Shown: positions 15,494-23,711 of the stretch, one piece after another
How positions within the stretch are numbered: position 1 is the stretch's first letter
How the letters are laid out: each line of letters starts with the position of its first letter
Assembly (NCBI GenBank): GCA_020349885.1
Contig: CP070701.1
Location: forward strand, 1,425,178 to 1,489,177
Source: Acidobacteriota bacterium
GTDB taxonomy: Bacteria; Acidobacteriota; G020349885
Length of the DNA: 64,000 nt
Direction of reading: 5' to 3'
Translations under genes and position numbers: made by a program
The notes under the pieces: model-generated
Databases searched by the model: none
The model's input: the letters and a program-made list of their open reading frames with translations, nothing else
What the model was told of the DNA's origin: nothing

Positions 15494-16222
15494 CTAGTGT
15501 TCATGCGAGACAAAAAGCCCGATGTAAATCGAGGTCAAGAAGAAGAAGATGAAGGCCTGCAGAACCGAACCGAAGGCCCCGAGGGCCGACATGAGCAGGG
15601 GGGCGCCGAAGGGGGCGAGCGTGAGGAATTTCAGCGAGGCGACGTGCTCGGCGTGGATGTTGCCGAAGAGCCGGACCGAGAGCGTGAGGGCGCGCGAGAG
15701 GTGGGAAAGAATCTCGATGAACGGGAACAGGAGTCCCAGAAAGAGGTTCAGCGGGATGCTCATGGGCAGGGGGAATCCCCTCAGCGGCACGGGGCCGAAG
15801 TAGTGCTGGACGTAGGCCCGGGGGCCCGCGGCGAGGAAGCCCTGGGTCTGGTAATAGAAGAAGGCGAAAAACGAGAGGCCGAACGTGACGCCCGGACTCG
15901 TGCCCGTGGGGGTCCCGAGGCCCGGGACCATGCCGCAGAGATTGCAGAGCAGGATGAAGACGAAGAACGTCCCCGGGAGGCCGATGTACCTTCTCCCGTG
16001 GGGCCCGGCCACCTGCCGGAGGAGGTCTCTCATGAAGACGACGATCCCCTCGAGAACCTGCTGGCCCGCGCCCGGCTCCGAGACGCTGAAGCGGCGCCGC
16101 ATCAACGGCAGGGCGACGGCGCTTCCCAGGACGACGAGCGAGGCCATGACGAGCGTATCGGGGACCGGGTGCCCCGTCGCCTTCTCAATGAGCTGGGTCG
16201 GAAGGGAAAGTTCTTCGGACAT
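15494..16222 (-). CDS. atpB: ATP synthase F0 subunit a
   Basis: 242 residues from ATG 16222, 5 nt after the stop of the upstream gene. Forms the stator half-channel next to the c-ring. Motifs typical of subunit a: PGTFFVFILLCNLCGMVPGL early, and the helix with the essential Arg, ALTLSVRLFGNIHAEHV; the C-terminal IYIGLFVSHEH is also family-like. The first part contains AGQQVLEGIVVFMRDLL. A longer open frame reaches 16597 but overlaps the neighbouring gene and lacks family similarity. Subunits b, delta and the F1 subunits are not in the window, so the ATP synthase genes are split. Confidence 0.95.
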   Translation of the reverse strand: MSEELSLPTQLIEKATGHPVPDTLVMASLVVLGSAVALPLMRRRFSVSEPGAGQQVLEGIVVFMRDLLRQVAGPHGRRYIGLPGTFFVFILLCNLCGMVPGLGTPTGTSPGVTFGLSFFAFFYYQTQGFLAAGPRAYVQHYFGPVPLRGFPLPMSIPLNLFLGLLFPFIEILSHLSRALTLSVRLFGNIHAEHVASLKFLTLAPFGAPLLMSALGAFGSVLQAFIFFFLTSIYIGLFVSHEH

Positions 16223-16227
16223 CTCGC

Positions 16228-16623
16228 TTAGCGCCGTTTCCTCGCGGAGCGCACCGCTTGAAGCAGGAGCGCCGCCGCGGTCACGGTGAACCCCGCGGCA
16301 AACGCGGTCGCACCAAGGCGTGCCCCGATCGAAAGCCGGGGCAAACAGAGGGCGAGCATAACATAGATTCCCGCGACCAGCAACCCCAGGCGCAGGGGCA
16401 CGAAAAGAAGTAAAAGCGTCTTCTCCATCGCGCCCCGGTCGCGCGGGGGATGCAGTAGGAGCGCGGTGCTTTTCTCGATGCCCCAGACCATCCACAGGCC
16501 GAGGGCCGCGCCTCCCGCGGCCATCGCGGCCGCCGGCCAGCCGAGCCACACCCCGGACGCCAGGGCCGTCGCCGCGCCGAGCACCGCGCTCAAGCAAACC
16601 GTGTGCCAGGAGAGAATCGCCAT
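16228..16623 (-). CDS. AtpI-like small membrane protein
   Basis: 131 residues with four hydrophobic segments (residues ~5-25, 30-45, 65-90, 100-122) and a short basic C-terminus. Size, topology and place between atpZ and atpB match ATP synthase subunit I (AtpI), which helps c-ring assembly and Mg2+ supply; sequence conservation in this family is too low to be sure. Ends 5 nt before atpB and starts 25 nt after the atpZ stop, so all belong to one operon. Confidence 0.6.
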   Translation of the reverse strand: MAILSWHTVCLSAVLGAATALASGVWLGWPAAAMAAGGAALGLWMVWGIEKSTALLLHPPRDRGAMEKTLLLLFVPLRLGLLVAGIYVMLALCLPRLSIGARLGATAFAAGFTVTAAALLLQAVRSARKRR

Positions 16624-16648
16624 GGAGTGCTGTGCGCCGCCCGGGCGG

Positions 16649-16897
16649 TCACTCGTGATCCGTCCTCGAGGAGACCATGCGAACGAGGCGCACCATGTTG
16701 ACGTAGGCGGCCGCGGCGCCGAGCACCACTCCCGCGGCCGCGCCCCAGGGCCTCGTGCCGAGCCACGCGTCCGCCGCGTAGCCCAGCCCGTAGCCGGCGA
16801 GGAGGCAAGCGGGGAACATGAAGCCGAGCGCGAGGAGCGCCGCGGCGGATAGGCGTTTTTCCCCGGGCTCCGTGGGGCGGTCTTCCCGCGTCACCAT
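16649..16897 (-). CDS. atpZ: AtpZ/AtpI family F0 accessory protein
   Basis: 82 residues. ATG 16897 overlaps the yggT stop (ATGGTGA), so translation is coupled; a longer frame to 17149 is the shadow of yggT. Two transmembrane helices: LALGFMFPACLLAGYGLGYAADAWLG, whose GYGLG-x-x-D-x-WLGT signature is typical of the AtpZ family (PF09527), and a second helix with GAAAGVVLGAAAAYVNMVRL. Such proteins assist F0 biogenesis or metal supply. Neighbours confirm the assignment. Confidence 0.8.
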   Translation of the reverse strand: MVTREDRPTEPGEKRLSAAALLALGFMFPACLLAGYGLGYAADAWLGTRPWGAAAGVVLGAAAAYVNMVRLVRMVSSRTDHE

Positions 16898-17226
16898 GGC
16901 CCGCCGAGCCCTGCCGAAGTGTCCAGGGCAAGCATCAGGCGCCTCAGGAACGCCTGGATCAGAATCAAGATCAGCATCAGGATGAGCGGCCCCACGTCCA
17001 GAAACATCCCGCCGCGCCCGAGGGGCAGGAATTTCCGGAAGGGCTTTACCACGGGGTCCACCAGCCGGAAGAGCGTCCTCAGGACGTGGACGAACGGGGG
17101 GCGGTAGGCCTTGCGCACCAGGGGATTGTGGGGAAAATGGTCCGTCCACGACCAGAGCACGCGCACCAGGACGATGACGATGTAGAGCGAGACGAGGCGA
17201 TCGAGGACGTAAAGAATCCAGAGCAC
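16891..17226 (-). CDS. YggT family membrane protein
   Basis: 111 residues, two hydrophobic regions: an N-terminal helix in WILYVLDRLVSLYIVIVLVR and a C-terminal LILMLILILIQAFL. Between them is the YggT motif SWTDHFPHNPLV and LVDPVVKPFRKFLP, plus GGMFLDVGPLI. Family role is poorly understood; members are implicated in membrane or division-protein positioning and osmotic stress. First gene of the F0 operon here, with 7-nt overlap with atpZ. Divergent from selD, with a long GC-rich hairpin (17251-17290) in the shared upstream region. Confidence 0.8.
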   Translation of the reverse strand: MLWILYVLDRLVSLYIVIVLVRVLWSWTDHFPHNPLVRKAYRPPFVHVLRTLFRLVDPVVKPFRKFLPLGRGGMFLDVGPLILMLILILIQAFLRRLMLALDTSAGLGGPW

Positions 17227-17250
17227 GCCCCCATGTTACCCGCAGCGCCC

Positions 17251-17290
17251 CAAGGGCGGCAAGCCCCGACAGCGTCGGGGCAAGCCCTTG
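17251..17290. repeat. Two-tier GC-rich palindrome between yggT and selD
   Basis: Inner stem GCCCCGAC, loop AGC, GTCGGGGC (17263-17281); outer stem CAAGGGC (17251-17257) with GCCCTTG (17284-17290). It lies between two divergent genes, where a terminator has no obvious use. It may be a dispersed palindrome of the CCCCGA/TCGGGG family seen elsewhere in the window. Confidence 0.7.
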
Positions 17291-17324
17291 TTTTGCCCTC
17301 GGGGCTCTCCTATCCTATGGCGGT

Positions 17325-18383
17325 ATGGCACCGCGAAGCGTTCCGCTTACCTCCCTGAGCCGGGCCGCGGGTTGAGCGTCTAAGCTCCCGCCGGAGGCTC
17401 TGGCCGAGTTGTTGAAGAAGCTGCCGAAGGCCCGCGACAGGCGGGTCATGGTAGGGGTGTCTCTGCCGGACGACGCCGCCGTCTACCGCATCTCGAGGGA
17501 CACGGCGCTCGTGGCGTCGCTCGACTTCTTCACGCCCATCGTGGACGACCCCTACGCATACGGCGCCATCGCCGCCGCGAACGCCCTGAGCGACGTGTAC
17601 GCCATGGGCGCCGAGCCTCTCTTCGCGCTGAATATTCTGACGTTCCCGTGCGACGCGCTCCCGGAGCGCACGCTCACCGAGGTGCTGCGCGGCGGGGCCG
17701 AGAAGGCGCGCGAGGCGGGTGTCGCCGTCGTGGGGGGCCACAGCGTCCGCGACGCGGAGCCGAAGTACGGCCTCTGCGTCGTGGGCCGCGTGCATCCGGG
17801 GAAGCTGGTCACGGCGCGTGGCGCACGGCCGGGCGACGCGCTCGTCCTGACGAAGCCGCTCGGAACCGGCGTTCTCACGACGGCCATCAAGCAGGGCAGG
17901 GCGACGCGGGCGATGGTCCGGGACGTGACGCGCACGATGGTGGAGCTCAACCGCGGCGCCGCGCGCGCGATGGTGCGCGCCGGGGCCCGCGCTGCGACCG
18001 ACGTGACGGGCTTCGGCTTCCTCAACCACCTGCATACGATCCTGCTCTGCAGCAAGGCGGGCGCCGAGGTGTGGAGCGAGGAAATTCCGCTCCTTCGCGG
18101 CGCGCTTGAGCTCGCGCGCCGGGGCTGCGCCCCGGGCGGAAGCCTCAAAAACCTGCACCACGCCGCGAAGTTCACGCGCTTTGAGAAAGGGATTTCGAAG
18201 GAGGAGCGCCTCGTGCTCGCGGACGCCCAGACCTCGGGTGGTCTCCTTATCGCGGTATCGCAGCGCCGCAAGGCGCAGTTGCTGCGGGCGCTCCGGCGCG
18301 CGAAGACGCCCGCCGCGGCCGAGGTCGGGAAAATCGTCCGCTCGAAGAGGCCGCGCATCGAGGTGGTGCGGGCGGCGCCATGA
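17325..18383 (+). CDS. selD: Selenide, water dikinase SelD, a UGA-encoded selenoprotein
   Basis: Makes selenophosphate from selenide and ATP. The frame continues upstream of the TTG at 17409 through one in-frame TGA (17373-17375) to ATG 17325, giving 352 residues with selenocysteine at position 17. The N-terminus reads VPLTSLSRAAG-Sec-ASKLPPEAL, which fits the SelD catalytic motif AAG(C/U)A(A/S)K. Downstream: SLDFFTPIVDDPY, the DVYAMGAEPL core, VVGGHSVRD, DVTGFGF and QTSGGLL, all SelD signatures. Immediately after the UGA a short hairpin (AGCTCC, CGCC, GGAGGCT; 17383-17399) could be the SECIS. A conventional gene finder would start at 17409 and lose the active site. dsbD follows 42 nt later. 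Confidence 0.9.
17376..17402 (+). promoter_or_regulatory. Candidate bacterial SECIS hairpin in selD
   Basis: Directly after the in-frame UGA, AGCTCC (17383-17388) can pair with GGAGGCT (17393-17399; one bulged base) around a CGCC loop whose first base is about 14 nt past the UGA. Placement fits bacterial SECIS elements recognised by SelB; the fold was judged by eye. Confidence 0.45.
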
Positions 18384-18425
18384 GGAATACTTTCCCCCGC
18401 CCGCGCGTTTAAAGGACTTATGACG

Positions 18426-20324
18426 ATGAAACGCCGTATCTCGATAATCCTTCTGATGGTGCTGGCGCTCGGCGCGGCGGTGCAGGCGCAGCCCGTTGGA
18501 GGAAGACCCGCCGGAGGAAGGTTCCTCGACGAGGTGCCGATGGAGATGGAGCCCCTGTCGTTCGAGCTCGCGCCTGGCGGCGAGGCGCTTCTTTCCATCC
18601 GCTTCCTGCTTCCGCCCGGCGTGCACCTCAACTCCGTGCCCTTGCCGGAGGTCGGGTTTCCCGAAGCCGGGTGGCTCGAAGCGCCCAAGGCGGCCCTCGA
18701 GGGCCACAAGAGGTGGAGCAAGACGCTCGAGTCGGACGTCTACGGGGGCGACGTCGACATGGCGCAGCGGCTCATAGTCGCGGCGGACGCCCCAGAGGGC
18801 GCGCATGCGGTGAAAGTCGTTTTGGCCTACTTCCCCTGCGACGAGAAGGCCGGCGTCTGCTACCGCCTCGCGAAGGAATTTTCCCTTTCCGTCGAGGTGG
18901 CGGCGGGCGCGGCCCCGGCTCCGCCGGAGGGCGGCGGGGGCTTGGCGGCCCGCGTGGCGGCGGTGCTCGAGGGACGTGAAGAGATCCCGCTGCTTGCGCT
19001 TTTCGGCCTGGTGTTCCTGGGAGGGGTGCTCGCGAGCTTCACGCCGTGCGTCTACCCGATGATCCCCATCACGGTCGGCTTCTTCGGCGCGCGCGCGGGG
19101 CAGAGGCGCGCGAAGATTCTCCTGAGCATCGCCCTCTACATCCTGGGCATAGCGCTCGTCTACGCGGCGTTCGGCCTCGCGGCGGCGCTCGGCGGCAAGG
19201 CCTTCGGGTCGCTCACCCAGAACGCGCCGGTCCTCTTCGGCGTCGCGACGCTCCTGTTCGTGATGGGGCTAAGCCTGGTGGGGTTCTTCGACCTCGACTT
19301 CGCTTTCATGCGGGGCGTGCAGGCGAAGCCGCGCGAGGGCGTCCTCGGCGCGTTCGCCATGGGCGCCGTGGCGGGCCTCGTGGCGTCGCCGTGCGTGACG
19401 CCGATCCTGGTGGCGCTGCTGGCCTACGTGGCCACGCAGGCGAGTCCCGTGCTCGGCTTCTCGCTCCTCTTCGTTTTCGCCGTGGGCCTCGGGACTCTCC
19501 TGGGCGTGCTCGCGCTGTTTTCCTCGCTCACGGGCGCCATCCCGCGGAGCGGGGCCTGGATGGTGGGCGTCAAGGCGTTTCTCGGGGTAGTTCTGATGGG
19601 TGTTGCAGTGTATTACTACGGTAAAACAACCGAGATTCTGGGCCTGGAATTCTGGCCGGGCGGGGTGCTCGCCGCGGGCGTGGGGCTCGTCTTCCTGGGC
19701 TACGCGCTCGGGGGCCTCGTCTTCACGGCCGCCGGGACGCAGGGGGAAAGGTTCCGCCGCGCCGCGGGCCTCGTCCTCGTCGTCCTGGGCATTTCGCTCA
19801 CATTTCGGGGCGTCGGGGGCCTCGGCCCCTGGGCGGGCGCGGCTTCTTTCCGGGCGCCGGGCGAGGAAGAGGAGGCGCCGGGCGTCGCGTGGGAGAAGGA
19901 AGACCTCGACGCCGCCCTCGCGCTGGCCCGGGCGAGCGGGAAGCCCCTCGTCGTTGATTTCTGGGCCCCCTGGTGCGTCTACTGCCTCAAGATGGACAGG
20001 ACGACGTTCCGCGACGAGGACGTGGTGAATCTCGTCCACACGGCCTTCGTGCCCGTCAAGATCAACTACGACGAGATGCCCCGGGAGCTCGCCGCGGAGC
20101 TCGGGATCGCCGGCCTTCCCACGATTCTTTTCCTATCGCCCGACGGCGGGGAGCTCGAGCGCCTCACGGCCTACGTGGACGCCGAGGGATTTCTTCGCAT
20201 ACTGCGCGGCGTCCTCACGCGCTACGAGCCCCCTCAGAAAGAGGGCTTCGACTGGAGTGAGCCTTCCGGGGAGGAAGCCTCCCCGGGAGGAGAAATCGCC
20301 GACGCCGAGTGGGTGACGGAGTAG
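18426..20324 (+). CDS. dsbD: Thiol:disulfide interchange protein DsbD
   Basis: 632 residues; ATG 18426 has AAAGGA at better spacing than the ATG at 18420. Signal peptide, then a periplasmic alpha domain with the Cys pair in YFPCDEKAGVCYR; a membrane beta domain of about eight helices with the redox Cys in SFTPCVYPMIP (about residue 208) and ASPCVTPILV (about 323); and a C-terminal thioredoxin-like gamma domain with WAPWCVYC (about 517-520) and GLPTILFLSPDG. It carries electrons from cytoplasmic thioredoxin to periplasmic substrates. All six catalytic cysteines are present. An acidic tail follows the thioredoxin domain. Confidence 0.95.
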   Translation: MKRRISIILLMVLALGAAVQAQPVGGRPAGGRFLDEVPMEMEPLSFELAPGGEALLSIRFLLPPGVHLNSVPLPEVGFPEAGWLEAPKAALEGHKRWSKTLESDVYGGDVDMAQRLIVAADAPEGAHAVKVVLAYFPCDEKAGVCYRLAKEFSLSVEVAAGAAPAPPEGGGGLAARVAAVLEGREEIPLLALFGLVFLGGVLASFTPCVYPMIPITVGFFGARAGQRRAKILLSIALYILGIALVYAAFGLAAALGGKAFGSLTQNAPVLFGVATLLFVMGLSLVGFFDLDFAFMRGVQAKPREGVLGAFAMGAVAGLVASPCVTPILVALLAYVATQASPVLGFSLLFVFAVGLGTLLGVLALFSSLTGAIPRSGAWMVGVKAFLGVVLMGVAVYYYGKTTEILGLEFWPGGVLAAGVGLVFLGYALGGLVFTAAGTQGERFRRAAGLVLVVLGISLTFRGVGGLGPWAGAASFRAPGEEEEAPGVAWEKEDLDAALALARASGKPLVVDFWAPWCVYCLKMDRTTFRDEDVVNLVHTAFVPVKINYDEMPRELAAELGIAGLPTILFLSPDGGELERLTAYVDAEGFLRILRGVLTRYEPPQKEGFDWSEPSGEEASPGGEIADAEWVTE

Positions 20325-20331
20325 GCGGCAA

Positions 20332-20351
20332 CCCCGACGCACGCATCGGGG
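20332..20351. repeat. CCCCGA/TCGGGG palindrome after dsbD
   Basis: CCCCGA, 8-nt loop CGCACGCA, TCGGGG, followed 20 nt later by a second hairpin GCGGGGTTTACCCCGC. Located just after the dsbD stop with no T run. Confidence 0.6.
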
Positions 20352-20475
20352 CCGGCAATCCCGGCGAGTCGGAGCGGGGTTTACCCCGCCAAAAAACAGG
20401 GCCGGGAACCTCGCACGAGCGAGGGCTTTTTACAAAGTGGTATAATGATTTTTTCAGGGATTCGTCTCCCGTGTG

Positions 20476-20484
20476 TGCTATACT
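20476..20484 (+). promoter_or_regulatory. Extended -10 promoter of the vWA gene, leaderless
   Basis: TGCTATACT is an extended -10 box; only 8 nt separate it from ATG 20493 and there is no Shine-Dalgarno, so the mRNA may begin at or near the start codon. A second extended -10, TGGTATAAT, lies at 20438-20446. Confidence 0.5.
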
Positions 20485-20492
20485 TAGCTGAC

Positions 20493-22598
20493 ATGAGCTT
20501 CTGTAGAAGGATCCTTCCACTCGTCTTTCTGGCAGCCATCGCCGCCTGGGCGGCCCTGGCCGTCGCCCATCAGGCCTTCGGCGCGCAGCCCTCGGCGCAG
20601 TCGGGCAAGCTGAAGGTGAGCATCCACACCCCTTCCGAGGGGCTGCTCCTTACCAAGAGGGAAACCTCCATCGAGGTGGAGGGCATGGCGTCGGTCTTCG
20701 GCGGCGTCAAGTACCTCGACCTTTTCCTGGTGCTCGACACGTCGGGGAGCCTGGCACGCCGGGATCCTGAAAACTACCGCACCCAGGGCGCCGTCGCCCT
20801 CGTCGAGAATCTTTCCAAAAAGAGCGACATTCAAATCGGCGTCGTGGACTTCGACGACCGGTCCGACCTGGTGATGCAATTGACGGACGACCGGGAGGCG
20901 GTGGTCGAGGCGCTCCGCGGGTGCGACCAGAAGGGAGGGACCGATCTCGCCGCGGGAATCCGCACGGCGCTCGAGGGATTCAAGCAGGGCGCGCGGCCCG
21001 ACTCCTCGCGCGTGGTGCTCCTGTTCACGGATGGAATCTCCGAGGCCGAGCCCGCCCGCGACGCGGCCCGCGAGGCGCGTGAGCAGGGCGTAGCCGTCCA
21101 GACGCTTCTTCTCGGAAGCCGCGAGAAGGGCGAGGAGCTTCTTCAGGAAATCGCCGAGGCGACTGGCGGCTCCTCCCTCTACGTGACGGAGCCGGAAAGA
21201 CTTCCCAAGGCGTTCCTGAACCTCCGCACGACGGGCGTGGATTTCGTGAAGCTCAGCGTGAACAGCTCCGCGCCGATCGACACGGAGCTTACCGGCGGGT
21301 CGTTCCGCGGGAGCGTGCCGCTCAAGATGGGCGAGAACCGCATCGTGGCCGCCGCGACGAGCCTCGACGGCCAGACGGAGAAGGACGCCGTCACGGTCAT
21401 CGTTTCGAGCCCGGTTACCGTGGCCATCGAGCACCCCGCCGACGGGATGCTCTTTACGAGGCGGGAATCCGACACGGACGTGAAAGGCTCGGCGAGCATC
21501 TTTCTTGAGAAGGATGTGTCGGAAAGTCTCCTTGCGTCCTACCCGACGCTCGGCGTGGAGAGCGTCACGTTGAGAGTCAACAACTCGCCGCCCTACACGA
21601 CGCACCTCACAGAGGGAAAGTTCGTCGGGCGCGTCCCGCTTCAGATTGGGGGGAACATCATCGTGGCCACGGCGACGAGCATCGACGGCAAGACGGCGGA
21701 AGCCCGGACGCGCGTGACCGTCCGGCCGCCGGGCTGCGGCGCGCTGCTTATCGCGGCGGAGCGGGACGGGCACCCCGCGCTCTCCATCTCGGACCGCTCC
21801 GTCGAGATCGTCTTCGACGCCTCCGGAAGCATGTGGGGCCAGATCGGCGGCACGGCCAAGATTACCATCGCCAAGGAAATTCTCAGCGATGCCCTGGACT
21901 GGCTGCCGCGCGACCTCAGTCTCGCGCTCCGCGTGTACGGCCACCAGTCCCCCCGCGAGCGCAAGGACTGCCGGGACTCGCAGCTTCTCGTTCCCTTCGG
22001 GGAGGGGAACCGGGAAAGAATCCGGGCGGCCATCGCGCGCTTTCAGCCGAAGGGGCAGACGCCCCTCGCCTATTCGCTCAGGCAGGTGGTCGATGATTTC
22101 GGAGGTTTCGAGGGCGAGCGCGCCGTGGTGCTTCTCACCGACGGCATCGAAAGCTGCAACGGCGACCCGGCGCAGGCCGCCCGCGAGCTTCAACGCGAAG
22201 ACAGGGGCCTGCCCGTCCACGTCATCGGCTTCGGGCTTTCGGACCGGGAAAACAGGGAAGCCCTCGCGAGCCTCAGGGCCATCGCCGATGCCTCGGACGG
22301 GCAGTTTCTCACGGCGGGAAGCGCCGAGGCGCTCCGCGAGGCGCTTACGGTTACCGTGGGAACGCCGTTCGAGATACTGCGGGAGGAAGTAAGGATCGGG
22401 ACGGGCACGCTCGGAGTGAACGAAGTGTTTCAGCTTCCCGCGGGCGAGTACGTCGTCCGGCTCTACAGCACGCCTCCGAAGCAGGCGCGGCTCACCTTGA
22501 AGGGCGAGGAGAAGTTCACGCTGATCTGGAAGCGCGACGGCGACGCGGTCTCGCTGAGAGAGATGCACGAACCGCTGCCCTACACGCCCTGCGAGTGA
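20493..22598 (+). CDS. Secreted protein with two von Willebrand factor A domains
   Basis: 701 residues from ATG 20493 (an upstream ATG at 20445 is part of a -10 box). Signal peptide cleaved after AFGA. vWA domain 1 (about residues 75-250) has a full MIDAS: DTSGS, GGTDL, FTDGIS. A region of two Ig-like/glucodextranase-like repeats follows, each starting with a P-x-x-G-LLF/LLL-TKRE/TRRE motif. vWA domain 2 (about 445-620) again has an intact MIDAS: DASGSM, KGQTPLAYS, LTDGIE. The C-terminal beta segment is QLPAGEYVVRLYS. The protein probably binds a partner or matrix ligand through Mg2+ at the cell surface or in the periplasm; no enzymatic domain is seen. DUF3179 gene 31 nt downstream. Confidence 0.8.
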   Translation: MSFCRRILPLVFLAAIAAWAALAVAHQAFGAQPSAQSGKLKVSIHTPSEGLLLTKRETSIEVEGMASVFGGVKYLDLFLVLDTSGSLARRDPENYRTQGAVALVENLSKKSDIQIGVVDFDDRSDLVMQLTDDREAVVEALRGCDQKGGTDLAAGIRTALEGFKQGARPDSSRVVLLFTDGISEAEPARDAAREAREQGVAVQTLLLGSREKGEELLQEIAEATGGSSLYVTEPERLPKAFLNLRTTGVDFVKLSVNSSAPIDTELTGGSFRGSVPLKMGENRIVAAATSLDGQTEKDAVTVIVSSPVTVAIEHPADGMLFTRRESDTDVKGSASIFLEKDVSESLLASYPTLGVESVTLRVNNSPPYTTHLTEGKFVGRVPLQIGGNIIVATATSIDGKTAEARTRVTVRPPGCGALLIAAERDGHPALSISDRSVEIVFDASGSMWGQIGGTAKITIAKEILSDALDWLPRDLSLALRVYGHQSPRERKDCRDSQLLVPFGEGNRERIRAAIARFQPKGQTPLAYSLRQVVDDFGGFEGERAVVLLTDGIESCNGDPAQAARELQREDRGLPVHVIGFGLSDRENREALASLRAIADASDGQFLTAGSAEALREALTVTVGTPFEILREEVRIGTGTLGVNEVFQLPAGEYVVRLYSTPPKQARLTLKGEEKFTLIWKRDGDAVSLREMHEPLPYTPCE

Positions 22599-22602
22599 GG
22601 GC

Positions 22603-22629
22603 GGGGGCGCCCCCCTGCTGGATTTTTTT
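22603..22629 (+). terminator. Possible weak terminator between the vWA and DUF3179 genes
   Basis: GGGGGCGCCCCCC self-pairing block followed after TGCTGGA by seven T, ending at the ATG of the next gene. The loop is minimal and the T run is displaced, so attenuation rather than full termination is possible. Confidence 0.3.
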
Positions 22630-23691
22630 ATGAAGATACGCTGTTCGCCGTGTCTCGTGGTCTGGGGTCTCGCCGGGGGGCTTCTCGTCCTGTCGCTCTT
22701 TGTTTCCTTGATGCGCGCCCCGGATTCCGCGCCGGAGGGCAAGGAGGAGCAAGCGTCGCCAAGAGGAAACTCCGCGCCGCTCGCACCCATTCTGCGCCGG
22801 GCGTTCGGCTTCACCGAGGCGACGCCGCACCTCGTTCCGTGGGATGAGATTCACGAGGGCTGCCCCCGGCGCGACTGCATCCCCGCGCTCGACGAGCCCC
22901 GGTTCGTCCCCGCCGACGAGGCCGGTTTTCTCGGCGACGGGGACGCGGTGCTCGCGCTCGCGCTGGGCGGCGAGGCCAAGGCGTATCCCCTAAAAATTCT
23001 CAACTGGCACGAGCTCGTGAACGACACGGTCGGGAAAAAACCGGTCCTTATCTCCTACTGCCCGCTTTGCGGCTCGGGCGTCGCCTTCGAGCGGCGCGTC
23101 GAGGGGAAGACGGCGGAGTTCGGCGTCTCGGGCCTGCTCTACCGGAGCGACCTCGTCATGTACGACCGCGCCACGAACACGCTCTGGAGCCAGATCGAGG
23201 GCAGGGCCATCGCGGGCCCGCTTTCGGGAAAATTTCTCCGCACCCTGCCGCTCGCCCACACCTCGTGGGGCGAGTGGAAAAAGCACCATCCCGGCACGCT
23301 CGTCCTGTCCACGGACACCGGCTCCGCGAGCGACTACGACCGCTACCCCTACGGCGACTACGAGACGAATCAGGAAATTTTCTTTCCCGTCGCGGCCCGG
23401 GACGACAGGCTTCCGCCGAAAACGGCCGTCTACGGCGTGATGGTGGAGAATACGCCCATCGCCTACGAGGCGGCCTGGCTTAGAGAGAAGGGAAAGCTCA
23501 CCGACAACGTGGCAGGCCGCGAGCTCGCGGTGGAAGTGGAAGAAGACGGGAGCGTCACCGTCCGCGACGCCGGGACGGGCGAGGCGTTCACGGCGATGCG
23601 CCTTTTCTGGTTCGCCTGGTACGCTTTCCACCCCTCGACGGAGCTGCGGCCGGAGGCACGTCCGACGGCCCCGGCCGCCCCGGGGCCGTAG
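22630..23691 (+). CDS. DUF3179 domain-containing membrane-anchored protein
   Basis: 353 residues. An N-terminal hydrophobic segment (residues ~8-28) anchors or exports the protein. The DUF3179 domain covers most of the rest: FVPADEAGFLGDGDAVLAL, KAYPLKILNWHELVND, the signature SYCPLCGSG, FGVSGLLYRSDLVMYDR, TLWSQIEGRAIAGPL, and the C-terminal FWFAWYAFHP. Function of the family is unknown; the CPLCG pair and conserved His suggest metal or redox chemistry. ATG 22630 directly follows a T run after the vWA gene. It converges with the minus-strand TonB receptor. Confidence 0.85.
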   Translation: MKIRCSPCLVVWGLAGGLLVLSLFVSLMRAPDSAPEGKEEQASPRGNSAPLAPILRRAFGFTEATPHLVPWDEIHEGCPRRDCIPALDEPRFVPADEAGFLGDGDAVLALALGGEAKAYPLKILNWHELVNDTVGKKPVLISYCPLCGSGVAFERRVEGKTAEFGVSGLLYRSDLVMYDRATNTLWSQIEGRAIAGPLSGKFLRTLPLAHTSWGEWKKHHPGTLVLSTDTGSASDYDRYPYGDYETNQEIFFPVAARDDRLPPKTAVYGVMVENTPIAYEAAWLREKGKLTDNVAGRELAVEVEEDGSVTVRDAGTGEAFTAMRLFWFAWYAFHPSTELRPEARPTAPAAPGP

Positions 23692-23711
23692 GCGACGTTC
23701 GGAAGCGCCCC

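Noticed and set aside
17251-17290. Terminator between yggT and selD
   Set aside because: The genes diverge, so no transcript ends here; better seen as a palindromic repeat.
17409-18383. SelD as a TTG-started gene with the upstream TGA as a true stop, i.e. a truncated or pseudogene
   Set aside because: The upstream in-frame codons match the SelD N-terminus and the TGA falls on the catalytic Cys/Sec position, so selenocysteine is far more likely.
20484-22814. Long antisense ORF opposite the vWA gene, and similar antisense ORFs opposite many genes
   Set aside because: High GC in third positions produces long antisense frames; they are Arg/His/Pro-rich and lack start signals or families.
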